A DNA stretch of 64,000 nt from Actinomycetes bacterium (GTDB lineage Bacteria > Actinomycetota > Actinomycetes > Actinomycetales > Cellulomonadaceae), in contig JAEXPS010000008.1 in NCBI GenBank assembly GCA_023438885.1, forward strand, positions 1 to 64,000. The letters are read 5' to 3'. Below the pieces are notes generated by a model that had not been told where the DNA came from, did not search any database, and saw only the letters and a program-made list of their open reading frames with translations. The first letter of the stretch is position 1. Every line of letters begins with the position of its first letter. The position numbers and the translations under genes are program-made. This document shows, in pieces, positions 56,787 through 64,000 of this stretch.

Positions 56787-57911
56787 ATGGCCAGGCAGGA
56801 CAGCCCCCTGCTTCGGTTGGCCCAGGCGGGTGTCGCCGTCTGGCTCGACGACCTCTCGCGCGAGATGGTGCGCGGCGGCGAGCTCGCCGCGCTGGCGCGA
56901 CGCGGGGTGGTCGGCGTGACCAGCAACCCGACGATCTTCGCCAAGGCGGTCGGGTCCGGCGACGCGTACCGCGACCAGCTGGTGCGCCTCGCCGCGGACG
57001 GCGCGTCGGTCGACGAAGCGGTGTGGCGCCTCACCACCGACGACGTGCGTGACGCCTGCGACGTGCTGCGGGAGGTCTACGAGCGCACCGACACCGTCGA
57101 CGGCCGGGTCTCCATCGAGGTCGACCCCCGGCTGGCCCACGACACGGGAGCCACGCTCGAGGCCGCCCGCACCCTGTGGTCCGAGATCGAGCGCCCCAAC
57201 CTGTTCGTCAAGATCCCCGCCACCGTCGAGGGCCTGCCGGCGATCACCCAGGCGCTCGCCGAGGGCATCAGCGTCAACGTGACGCTGATCTTCGGCATCG
57301 ACCGGTACCGGGCGGTGATGGACGCGTTCCTCACCGGGCTGGGGCGGGCGCTCGCGGCCGGGGTGGACCTGCGGCCCATCGGCTCCGTGGCCTCGTTCTT
57401 CGTCTCACGCGTCGACACGGCTGTCGACCCTCTCCTCGACGCGCTCGGGACGCCCGAGGCGGCGGCGCTGCGCGGAACAGCGGCGATCGCCAACGCCCGG
57501 CTCGCGTACGCCGCGTACCAGGAGGTGGCGCACGGCGAGCGCTGGGCCGCGCTCGCCGGCTCGGGGGCGCACCCGCAACGCCCGCTGTGGGCATCCACCG
57601 GGGTCAAGGACACGGCGTACCCCGACACCCGCTACGTCGACGAGCTCGTCGCCCCCGGGGTGGTCAACACCATGCCCCGAGCGACTCTCGAGGCCGTGGC
57701 CGACCACGGCGGACCGGGTGCGGACACGGTCAGCGGCACGCACGACGAGGCGGCCCGGGTCGTCGCCCGGCTGGCCGCGCTCGGCGTCGACCTCGACCAG
57801 GTGACCGCCCGGTTGGAGGCCGAGGGCGTCGACAAGTTCGTCGCGTCGTGGAACGAGCTGCTCGGCACGGTCCAGGCGGGCCTCGACGCCGCTGCCGGAG
57901 CGTCGGCATGA
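56787..57911 (+). CDS. tal: Transaldolase
   Basis: The 374-residue enzyme has the Schiff-base Lys142 in FVKIPAT. Other family segments are VTSNPTIF and ASTGVKD. It exchanges three-carbon units between sedoheptulose and glyceraldehyde phosphates. The length fits the long actinobacterial type. The ATG has GGAAGGGG upstream; the stop overlaps zwf as ATGA. Confidence 0.96.
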   Translation: MARQDSPLLRLAQAGVAVWLDDLSREMVRGGELAALARRGVVGVTSNPTIFAKAVGSGDAYRDQLVRLAADGASVDEAVWRLTTDDVRDACDVLREVYERTDTVDGRVSIEVDPRLAHDTGATLEAARTLWSEIERPNLFVKIPATVEGLPAITQALAEGISVNVTLIFGIDRYRAVMDAFLTGLGRALAAGVDLRPIGSVASFFVSRVDTAVDPLLDALGTPEAAALRGTAAIANARLAYAAYQEVAHGERWAALAGSGAHPQRPLWASTGVKDTAYPDTRYVDELVAPGVVNTMPRATLEAVADHGGPGADTVSGTHDEAARVVARLAALGVDLDQVTARLEAEGVDKFVASWNELLGTVQAGLDAAAGASA

Positions 57912-59449
57912 GCCCGGCGCGGATCGGCCCCGGTCGCAACCCGCTGCGCGATCCGCGCGACCGCCGGATGCGCCGGATCGCCGGGCCCTGCGGCCTGGTG
58001 ATCTTCGGGGTCACCGGCGACCTCGCCCGCAAGAAGCTGATGCCAGCGGTCTACGACCTGACCAACCGCGGCCTCCTGCCGCCGGGCTTCGCGCTCACCG
58101 GCTTCGCGCGCCGGGACTGGGCGACGCAGGACTTCGCCCAGATCGTGCACGACTCCGTCAAGGAGTACGCCCGCACGCCGTTCCGCGAGGCGACCTGGCG
58201 GCAGCTGTCCGAGGGCATCCGGTTCGTCGCCGGCACGTTCGACGACGAGGAGGCGTTCGACCGGCTGCGTGACACCGTCGAGGAGCTCGACGTCACCCGC
58301 GGCACGGGCGGCAACCACGCGTTCTACCTGTCGGTGCCGCCCGCCTCATTCCCCGTCGTGTGCGAGCAGCTGGCTCGCTCCGGGCTCTCCCAGCCCCACG
58401 ACGGCACGTGGCGCCGGGTGGTCATCGAGAAGCCGTTCGGCCACGACCTGGCCAGCGCACGCGAGCTCAACGACATCGTGTCGCAGGTGTTCCGGCCCGA
58501 CGACATCTTCCGGATCGACCACTACCTGGGCAAGGAGACCGTCCAGAACCTGCTGGCGCTGCGGTTCGCCAACCAGCTGTTCGAGCCGATCTGGAACTCC
58601 AACTACGTGGACCACGTGCAGATCACGATGGCCGAGGACATCGGTATCGCCGGGCGCGCGGGCTACTACGACGGCATCGGCGCGGCGCGGGACGTGATCC
58701 AGAACCACCTGATGCAGCTGCTCGCCCTCACCGCGATGGAGGAGCCCGTCTCGTTCGACGCCGCCGCGCTGCGGGCCGAGAAGACGAAGGTGCTCTCGGC
58801 CGTGCGGCTCCCCCGCGACCTCGGCAAGCACTCCGCGCGTGGCCAGTACGAGGGCGGCTGGCAGGGCGGCGAGAAGGTGGCCGGTTACCTGGAGGAGGAG
58901 GGCTTCAACCCCGGATCGATCACCGAGACGTACGCGGCGGTGCGGGTGGACATCGACACCCGGCGCTGGGCAGGGGTGCCGTTCTACCTGCGCACCGGCA
59001 AGCGACTGGGGCGGCGGGTCACCGAGATCGCCGTCGTGTTCAAGCGAGCCCCGCACCTGCCCTTCGAGTCGGAGGACACCTCGGAGCTGGGTCAGAACGC
59101 GATCGTCATCCGCGTGCAGCCCGACGAGGGGGTCACCGTGCGGTTCGGCGCCAAGGTGCCCGGCACCCAGATGGAGGTGCGGGACGTCACGATGGACTTC
59201 GGCTACTACCACGCGTTCACGGAGACCTCGCCCGAGGCCTACGAGCGCCTGATCCTCGACGTGCTGCTCGGCGACCCACCGCTGTTCCCGCAGCACGAGG
59301 AGGTCGAGCTCTCCTGGAAGATCCTCGACCCGGTCATCGAGTACTGGGCCAAGCAGGGCCGGCCCGACCCCTACCCGCCCGGCTCGTGGGGACCGGCCTC
59401 TGCCGACGCGATGATGGCCCGCGACGGGCGCACCTGGAGGCAGCCGTGA
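57908..59449 (+). CDS. zwf: Glucose-6-phosphate 1-dehydrogenase
   Basis: The 513-residue enzyme has the nucleotide-binding [12 protein letters not shown] near residue 33 and the substrate signature RIDHYLGKE with catalytic His. The EKPFGHDL segment is also diagnostic. It oxidises glucose 6-phosphate and feeds NADPH production. It is coupled to tal before it (ATGA) and to opcA after it (GTGA). Confidence 0.97.
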   Translation: MSPARIGPGRNPLRDPRDRRMRRIAGPCGLVIFGVTGDLARKKLMPAVYDLTNRGLLPPGFALTGFARRDWATQDFAQIVHDSVKEYARTPFREATWRQLSEGIRFVAGTFDDEEAFDRLRDTVEELDVTRGTGGNHAFYLSVPPASFPVVCEQLARSGLSQPHDGTWRRVVIEKPFGHDLASARELNDIVSQVFRPDDIFRIDHYLGKETVQNLLALRFANQLFEPIWNSNYVDHVQITMAEDIGIAGRAGYYDGIGAARDVIQNHLMQLLALTAMEEPVSFDAAALRAEKTKVLSAVRLPRDLGKHSARGQYEGGWQGGEKVAGYLEEEGFNPGSITETYAAVRVDIDTRRWAGVPFYLRTGKRLGRRVTEIAVVFKRAPHLPFESEDTSELGQNAIVIRVQPDEGVTVRFGAKVPGTQMEVRDVTMDFGYYHAFTETSPEAYERLILDVLLGDPPLFPQHEEVELSWKILDPVIEYWAKQGRPDPYPPGSWGPASADAMMARDGRTWRQP

Positions 59450-60363
59450 TCATCGACCTGCCCGACACGACCACCCGGGACATCAACCGGCGCCTGGTCG
59501 AGGAGCGCGACGAGGGCGGCGCGGTGGCGCTCGGCCGCGTGCTGACGCTCGTCATCGCCGCCGGCGACCACGACCCGGAGGAGGCGATCGACGCGGCGAA
59601 CGCGGCGAGCCGCGAGCACCCCTGCCGCATCATCGTGCTGTCCACCATCGACCGGCGCGGTGACGCGCACCTCGCGGCCCAGATCCGCCTCGGCGGGGAC
59701 GCCGGCGCCAGCGAGGTGATCGTGCTGTGGCCCGCCGGCGAGATGCGCGAGCACCTCGACACGCTGGTCACGCCCTTGCTGCTGCCCGACGCACCGATCG
59801 TCGTGTGGTGGCCGAACGAGGTGCCGGACAACCCGTCGCAGGATCAGGTGGGCCGCATGGGACGGCGCCGCATCACCGACTCCACGCAGTGCCGCACCCC
59901 GCAGAAGACGCTGCGCAAGCTCGCCACCACGTACACCGACGGCGACACCGACCTGGCGTGGACCCGCGCCACCCTGTGGCGCGGACTGATCGCCGCGACC
60001 CTCGACCAGCCGCCGTACGAGCCCGTGCTGCGCGCCGTGGTGCGCGGCGAGGCGACGCACCCGTCGATGGATCTCATGGCCGCCTGGCTCGCATGGGCCC
60101 TCAAGTGCCCGGTGGAGATCGACCGCGTCGCGGATGCCCCGGCGATCACCGAGGTGCGCCTCGAGCGGGCCTCGGGCCCCATCGTCCTCGATCGGCCCGA
60201 TGGCAAGACGGCCGAGCTGCACCAGCCCGGCCTGCCGTCGCACCGCATCGCCCTGCCGATCCGTCAGCTCAAGGAGTGCCTGGTGGAGGAGCTGCGCCGG
60301 CTCGACCCCGACGAGGTCTACGGCGAGGTGCTGACCAAGGGGCTGGCGACGGTGCCGGCATGA
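59446..60363 (+). CDS. opcA: Glucose-6-phosphate dehydrogenase assembly protein OpcA
   Basis: The 305-residue protein matches OpcA, which helps Zwf assemble and stay active in actinobacteria and cyanobacteria. Conserved regions are APIVVWWPNEVPDNPS, ITDSTQ, and DLAWTRATLWRGLIAATLD. The GTG start is inside the zwf stop and has GGAGG upstream. The stop overlaps pgl as ATGA. Confidence 0.96.
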   Translation: MIIDLPDTTTRDINRRLVEERDEGGAVALGRVLTLVIAAGDHDPEEAIDAANAASREHPCRIIVLSTIDRRGDAHLAAQIRLGGDAGASEVIVLWPAGEMREHLDTLVTPLLLPDAPIVVWWPNEVPDNPSQDQVGRMGRRRITDSTQCRTPQKTLRKLATTYTDGDTDLAWTRATLWRGLIAATLDQPPYEPVLRAVVRGEATHPSMDLMAAWLAWALKCPVEIDRVADAPAITEVRLERASGPIVLDRPDGKTAELHQPGLPSHRIALPIRQLKECLVEELRRLDPDEVYGEVLTKGLATVPA

Positions 60364-61127
60364 GCGCGCCCGAGGTCGTCGTCCACCCCGACGCGGACGC
60401 GTTGGCCCAGGCCACCGCCGCACGGCTCCTGGTGCGTCTGCTCGACCTCCAGTCGCACCGCGCGCCGCTGCACGTGGTGCTGACGGGTGGCACCGTCGGC
60501 ATCGCCGTGCTGCGCGCCGTCGCGGGCCACCCGGTGCGGGAGGCGATCGACTGGAGCGGCGTGCACGTGTGGTGGGGCGACGAGCGGTTCGTCCCCGCCG
60601 GCTCCCCCGACCGCAACGAGCGTCAGGCGCGCGAGGCACTCCTCGACGCCCTGCCGATCCCTCCGGAGAACGTCCACGCCGTCCCTGCGGCCGGTCAGGT
60701 GCCCGACGAGGCGGCGGCGGCCGCCGCATACGCCGCGGACCTCGCCTCCTTCGCCGACGCGCCCAACCCGGCGCTCGACGCCGAGGTGCCCGCCGTCCCG
60801 GCGTTCGACGTGCTGCTGCTGGGCGTCGGTCCGGACGGCCACGTCGCGTCCCTGTTCCCGGGGCACGCGACCCTCGCGGAGACCGCCGCAACCGTCGTGG
60901 CCGAGGCCGACTCCCCCAAGCCGCCGCCCCGCCGGGTCTCGCTGACATTCCCCGCGATCCGGGCGGCCCGGGAGGTGTGGCTGGTCGCCGCTGGCGAGGC
61001 GAAGGCCGACGCGGTCGCCGCGGCGCTGGGCGGTGCGGACGTCACGCAGACACCGGCAGCCGGCGCCTACGGCACGGAGCGAACCCTCTGGCTCATCGAC
61101 GTCGCCGCCGCGACCAGCCTGCCGTGA
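60360..61127 (+). CDS. pgl: 6-phosphogluconolactonase
   Basis: The 255-residue NagB/DevB-type enzyme hydrolyses the lactone made by Zwf. Motifs include VLTGGTVG, VWWGDERFVP, LLLGVGPDGHVASLFPGH and LTFPAI. It is the last gene of the coupled tkt-tal-zwf-opcA-pgl run. Its 3' end overlaps the convergent membrane protein gene by 35 bases. Confidence 0.96.
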   Translation: MSAPEVVVHPDADALAQATAARLLVRLLDLQSHRAPLHVVLTGGTVGIAVLRAVAGHPVREAIDWSGVHVWWGDERFVPAGSPDRNERQAREALLDALPIPPENVHAVPAAGQVPDEAAAAAAYAADLASFADAPNPALDAEVPAVPAFDVLLLGVGPDGHVASLFPGHATLAETAATVVAEADSPKPPPRRVSLTFPAIRAAREVWLVAAGEAKADAVAAALGGADVTQTPAAGAYGTERTLWLIDVAAATSLP

Positions 61128-61821
61128 CCGCTCCCACGGCGAGCAGCACGACGAGGCCGCCGACGAGCAACCCCACGGGCCGCTCACGTGTCGACTGGAT
61201 CGCCGGTTCCAGGCGGAACGCGTCACGGTAGGCGGCCCGGAACTCCGCCACCGAGATGCTGGTCTGCGGCGCGTCGCCGACAGGTGGTGCCACCCGGTGG
61301 AACCGGCCGCCGGCATCGACGCGGAAGATCCCCAGCGGATCGGCGCCGACGAACATCTCCTCCGGCCCGGACGACGACACGGCAGCGAGCATCAGCGGTC
61401 CGAAGCTGGTCCCCACGGTGGCGAGGGCCCCTTCGGCCGTCATGCTGGCAATCGCGACGGGCTCGCCGTCGACCAGCACGGGAGCCAGCCAACGGGGCGC
61501 GACGGCGAGATCGCCAAGGCCGAGCGCCGCCGTCGTCTGCCAGGCCGCGCCCCTGGTCGCCTGCCAGTCCAGGGCGGCGAACAACCGTGGGGATCCGAAC
61601 GCGAGCCGCGCACTGCCGATCAGCTCTGCCTCGAGAGTGGCGACGCTCCGGTAGGCGTCGCCGCCAGGTCGCAGCGAGTCCCGCACCGCGGCCGGAAGGG
61701 CCAGGCTCAGCGCCCGGTCGCCGTCCGCAGAGACGTCGACGGCACGAGCCGGGCCGGCAGCCGCCATCGACACGATGGCGGCTGTGACGATCGCGAGCGC
61801 CCTCGCGACGCCGGTGCGCAT
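61093..61821 (-). CDS. Secreted, membrane-anchored hypothetical protein
   Basis: The 242-residue protein has a signal peptide (about 1-27, ending AGPARA), an extracytoplasmic domain of about 180 residues with no cysteines, and a C-terminal membrane helix followed by RRRRR. The family was not recognised. The ATG at 61821 is preferred over a GTG three codons earlier; neither has a clear ribosome-binding site. The last 35 bases run antisense to pgl. Confidence 0.7.
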   Translation of the reverse strand: MRTGVARALAIVTAAIVSMAAAGPARAVDVSADGDRALSLALPAAVRDSLRPGGDAYRSVATLEAELIGSARLAFGSPRLFAALDWQATRGAAWQTTAALGLGDLAVAPRWLAPVLVDGEPVAIASMTAEGALATVGTSFGPLMLAAVSSSGPEEMFVGADPLGIFRVDAGGRFHRVAPPVGDAPQTSISVAEFRAAYRDAFRLEPAIQSTRERPVGLLVGGLVVLLAVGAVTAGWSRRRRR

Positions 61822-61888
61822 GGGACGCACGCACCCGTGGATGCCCGTTCAGGCACCAGAGGCCGAGGTCCCGGGGGGTCGAGCCGGC

Positions 61889-62236
61889 TCAGCGGCCGCG
61901 GCGGGCGCGCAGCGCGGCAAGCGCCTCGTCGAGGATGGCGGCACCATCCTCGTCGGACCGCCGCTCCTTCACGTACGCCAGGTGCGTCTTGTACGGCTCG
62001 TTGCGCACGGGCGCCGGCGGGTTCTCCTTGTCCTGCCCTGCCGGGAAGCCGCAGCGCGGGCAGTCCCACGTCATGGGAGCCTCGTCAACCGCTTCCTCGG
62101 CGAAGCTGGGCCGCGTCTCGTGCCCGTTGGCGCACCAGTAGGAGATCCAGATGCGGGGTGCGGCCTCGCCGCGTTCCGCCTCGCCCATCGGGCCCGCGCC
62201 GACGCGGGACCCCCGGATCGCGCTTCCGCTGGCCAT
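61889..62236 (-). CDS. rbpA: RNA polymerase-binding protein RbpA
   Basis: The 115-residue protein has the RbpA core. It includes WCANGHETRPSFAEEA, then CPRCGFPAG, and then NEPYKTHLAYVKERRS, which binds sigma region 2 and promoter DNA. The upstream N-terminal tail is longer and Gly-rich. RbpA activates the housekeeping sigma factor in actinobacteria. It starts two bases after the secG stop, on the same strand. Confidence 0.95.
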   Translation of the reverse strand: MASGSAIRGSRVGAGPMGEAERGEAAPRIWISYWCANGHETRPSFAEEAVDEAPMTWDCPRCGFPAGQDKENPPAPVRNEPYKTHLAYVKERRSDEDGAAILDEALAALRARRGR

Positions 62237-62237
62237 G

Positions 62238-62480
62238 TCAGCTCGCGGTCTCGATCAGCCCGAGCCCGGTGATCACCAGGACCCAGACGAGCGACACCGT
62301 GATGGTGATCCGGTTGAGGTTCCGCTCGGCGACTCCGGACGAGCCCACGCTCGAGGTGATGCCGCCACCGAACATGTCCGAGAGGCCGCCACCCTTGCCC
62401 TTGTGCAGCAGGACGAGCGGGATGAGCAGGAGGCTGGTGATCACCAGCAGCACCTGCAAGGTGATGCGGAGCGCGGTCAC
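62238..62480 (-). CDS. secG: Preprotein translocase subunit SecG
   Basis: The 80-residue protein has two membrane helices joined by a Gly-rich loop, HKGKGGGLSDMFGGG, the hallmark of SecG. It assists SecYE in protein export. The GTG start follows a 130-base gap after tpiA. It is followed at once by rbpA. Confidence 0.94.
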   Translation of the reverse strand: MTALRITLQVLLVITSLLLIPLVLLHKGKGGGLSDMFGGGITSSVGSSGVAERNLNRITITVSLVWVLVITGLGLIETAS

Positions 62481-62567
62481 GGTTGCGGTCGTTCCTCACT
62501 GGGTGTCGTGGGCATGCCCGACAAGGGTAAGCGACGAAGTGCCAAGTCGGCACCGACCTGAGGCCTG

Positions 62568-62603
62568 CTCCCCGGGCCGGCCCGGCGCGCCCGGCCCGGG
62601 GAG
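62568..62603 (-). terminator. Strong hairpin between tpiA and secG
   Basis: CTCCCCGGGCCG (62568-62579) pairs perfectly with CGGCCCGGGGAG (62592-62603) around a 12-base GC-rich loop. It is eight bases downstream of the tpiA stop, so secG may need its own promoter or read-through. Confidence 0.75.
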
Positions 62604-62610
62604 AGCCGTC

Positions 62611-63399
62611 TCAGAGGGCGACGTGCTCCTTGTAGCGCACGATCTTCGCGAACTCCTCGGGGTCCAGGCTCGCGCCGCCGACGAGCGCACCGTCGACGTC
62701 CGGCTTGGCCATGATCGCGGCGACGTTCGACGACTTCACCGAGCCGCCGTAGAGCACGCGCACGGCGTCGGCGGTGGCGACGTCGTAGAGCTGGTCCACC
62801 CGATTGCGGATCGCCTCGCTCATCTCCTGGGCGTCCTCGGGGGTCGCCGTCTCGCCGGTGCCGATCGCCCAGACCGGCTCGTACGCGATGACGACCTGCT
62901 GCACCTGCTCGGCCGACAGCCCGGCGAGGGCGCCGTCGAGCTGGGCCAGCGTGTGCGCCACGTGCCCGCCGGCCTTGCGGACCTCGAGCACCTCGCCGAT
63001 GCACAGGATCGGGGTCAGGCCGGCCGCCAGCGCGGACTTGACCTTCGCACCGACCAGCGCGTCGTCCTCGGCGTGGTACTGGCGCCGCTCGGAGTGCCCG
63101 ACGACCGCGTAGGTGCAGCCCAGCTTCGTCAGGAACAGCGGCGAGATCTCGCCGGTGTACGCGCCGGACGTGTGCGTCGACACGTCCTGCGCGCCGTAGA
63201 CGATGCCGAGCTTGTCGGCGTCCACCAGCGTCTGCACGCTGCGCAGGTCGGTGAACGGCGGGATGACCGCAACCTCCACGGACGCGTAGTCGTGCTTGGC
63301 GTCCTGGAGCAGCCACGCGAGCTTCTGGACCGTGTGGACCGCCTCGTGGTGGTCCAGGTTCATCTTCCAGTTGCCCGCCATCAGCGGGGTGCGTGCCAT
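62611..63399 (-). CDS. tpiA: Triosephosphate isomerase
   Basis: The 262-residue barrel enzyme has Asn10 and Lys12 (GNWKMN), His102 (VVGHSERR) and catalytic Glu174 ([11 protein letters not shown]), plus the phosphate-binding YGGSV. It interconverts dihydroxyacetone phosphate and glyceraldehyde 3-phosphate. It starts five bases after pgk. Confidence 0.97.
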   Translation of the reverse strand: MARTPLMAGNWKMNLDHHEAVHTVQKLAWLLQDAKHDYASVEVAVIPPFTDLRSVQTLVDADKLGIVYGAQDVSTHTSGAYTGEISPLFLTKLGCTYAVVGHSERRQYHAEDDALVGAKVKSALAAGLTPILCIGEVLEVRKAGGHVAHTLAQLDGALAGLSAEQVQQVVIAYEPVWAIGTGETATPEDAQEMSEAIRNRVDQLYDVATADAVRVLYGGSVKSSNVAAIMAKPDVDGALVGGASLDPEEFAKIVRYKEHVAL

Positions 63400-63404
63400 G
63401 TCGC

Positions 63405-64000
63405 TCAGCCCTCCAGGACCGCGATGCCGGGAAGGCTCTTGCCCTCGAGGAACTCCAGGCTCGCGCCGCCGCCGGTCGAGATGTGGCCGAAGTCGGCCTC
63501 GTCGAACCCGAGGATGCGGATCGCCGCCGCCGAGTCGCCGCCGCCGACGATGGTGAAGCCGCCGGCCTTGCCGGCGTCCACGAGCGCCTGCGCCACGGCG
63601 CGGGTGCCGGCCGAGAACGCGTCGAACTCGAACACGCCCGCCGGGCCGTTCCACACGATGGTCTTGGCGTCGACGATCTTGGAGGCGAAGAGCTCGGCGC
63701 TCTCCGGGCCGATGTCCAGGCCCATCTGGTCGTCGGGGATCGCGTCGATGCTCACCACCGTCGCCGGCGCGTCGGCCGCGAAGGTCGGCGCCACGACGGC
63801 GTCGACGGGCAGCACGATCTCGACGCCCTTCTCGGCCGCCGTCGCCAGGTACCCCTTGACAGTGTCGAGCTGGTCAACCTCGAGCAGGCTCTTGCCGACC
63901 GAGTGCCCCTGCGCGGCGATGAACGTGAAGGCCATGCCGCCGCCGATCACGAGCCGGTCGGCCTTGGTCAGCAGGTTGGAGATCACACCGAGCTTGTCGG
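63405..64000 (-). CDS. pgk: Phosphoglycerate kinase (C-terminal part, cut by window end)
   Basis: The visible 198 residues are the nucleotide-binding half, with [40 protein letters not shown] and [13 protein letters not shown]. The start lies beyond position 64000. It makes ATP from 1,3-bisphosphoglycerate and leads into tpiA with a five-base gap. Confidence 0.96.
   Translation of the reverse strand, partial: DKLGVISNLLTKADRLVIGGGMAFTFIAAQGHSVGKSLLEVDQLDTVKGYLATAAEKGVEIVLPVDAVVAPTFAADAPATVVSIDAIPDDQMGLDIGPESAELFASKIVDAKTIVWNGPAGVFEFDAFSAGTRAVAQALVDAGKAGGFTIVGGGDSAAAIRILGFDEADFGHISTGGGASLEFLEGKSLPGIAVLEG

Overview
The window is GC-rich, densely packed chromosomal DNA from an actinobacterium. 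Supporting signs are frequent GTG starts, RbpA, OpcA paired with glucose-6-phosphate dehydrogenase, an SsgA-family protein, a Gly-Cys-Val tRNA cluster and an NadE with the actinobacterial glutaminase residues. Gene content and order (tkt-tal-zwf-opcA-pgl facing pgk-tpiA-secG-rbpA) suggest the Cellulomonadaceae or a close relative in the Micrococcales; the family is an inference. I see no phage, plasmid, insertion sequence, CRISPR array or rRNA, and no gap between genes longer than 300 bases.

Layout. 0-2.1 kb: a repeat-rich surface protein with a C-terminal sorting-like tail, divergent from a sortase. 2.1-5.2 kb: tRNA-Val, an SsgA-like gene, pabB with an SDR dehydrogenase, then tRNA-Gly, tRNA-Cys and tRNA-Val. 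5.2-14.7 kb (minus strand): a two-component system, a very large secreted multicopper oxidase, and a crtB-crtI carotenoid pair. 14.8-16.2 kb: a universal stress protein coupled to two CrcB fluoride channel subunits. 16.5-21.4 kb: nadE and a polar amino acid ABC transporter. 21.4-27.5 kb: a HAD phosphatase, an MBL hydrolase, an AlkZ-like winged-helix protein and a large secreted subtilase. 27.5-36.8 kb: a RecB-like nuclease coupled to an LtrA membrane protein, an MFS protein, a VOC protein, panD, a methyltransferase, an M20 dipeptidase and a DHA2-type exporter. 36.8-42.5 kb (minus strand): two ThrE-type exporters, an M24 peptidase, an APC permease and a small membrane protein. 42.7-45.1 kb: tRNA-Pro, an FAD reductase and a lipoprotein. 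45.1-54.4 kb (minus strand): ctaB-xerD-parA-scpA-scpB-rluB-tyrA-cmk-plsC-der. 54.6-61.1 kb: pentose phosphate genes. 61.1-64 kb (minus strand): pgk (cut by the window end), tpiA, secG, rbpA and a membrane-anchored protein.

How the genes work together. Many neighbours share ATGA, GTGA or TGATG stop/start overlaps, so translational coupling is the rule. The right third is core: heme O synthesis, chromosome segregation and condensation, ribosome and lipid genes, then the oxidative and non-oxidative pentose phosphate enzymes beside lower glycolysis. The left two thirds are more accessory: cell-surface display, extracellular oxidation and proteolysis, pigments, fluoride defence, DNA repair candidates and amino acid transport.

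Most unusual items. These are an 81-base near-palindrome between plsC and der, the multicopper oxidase with six N-terminal G-x-G-Y repeats, the sortase and candidate substrate pair, the LtrA/RecB-like nuclease coupling, and an operator-like inverted repeat before the SsgA-like gene. No single previously undescribed system can be proved from the sequence alone.
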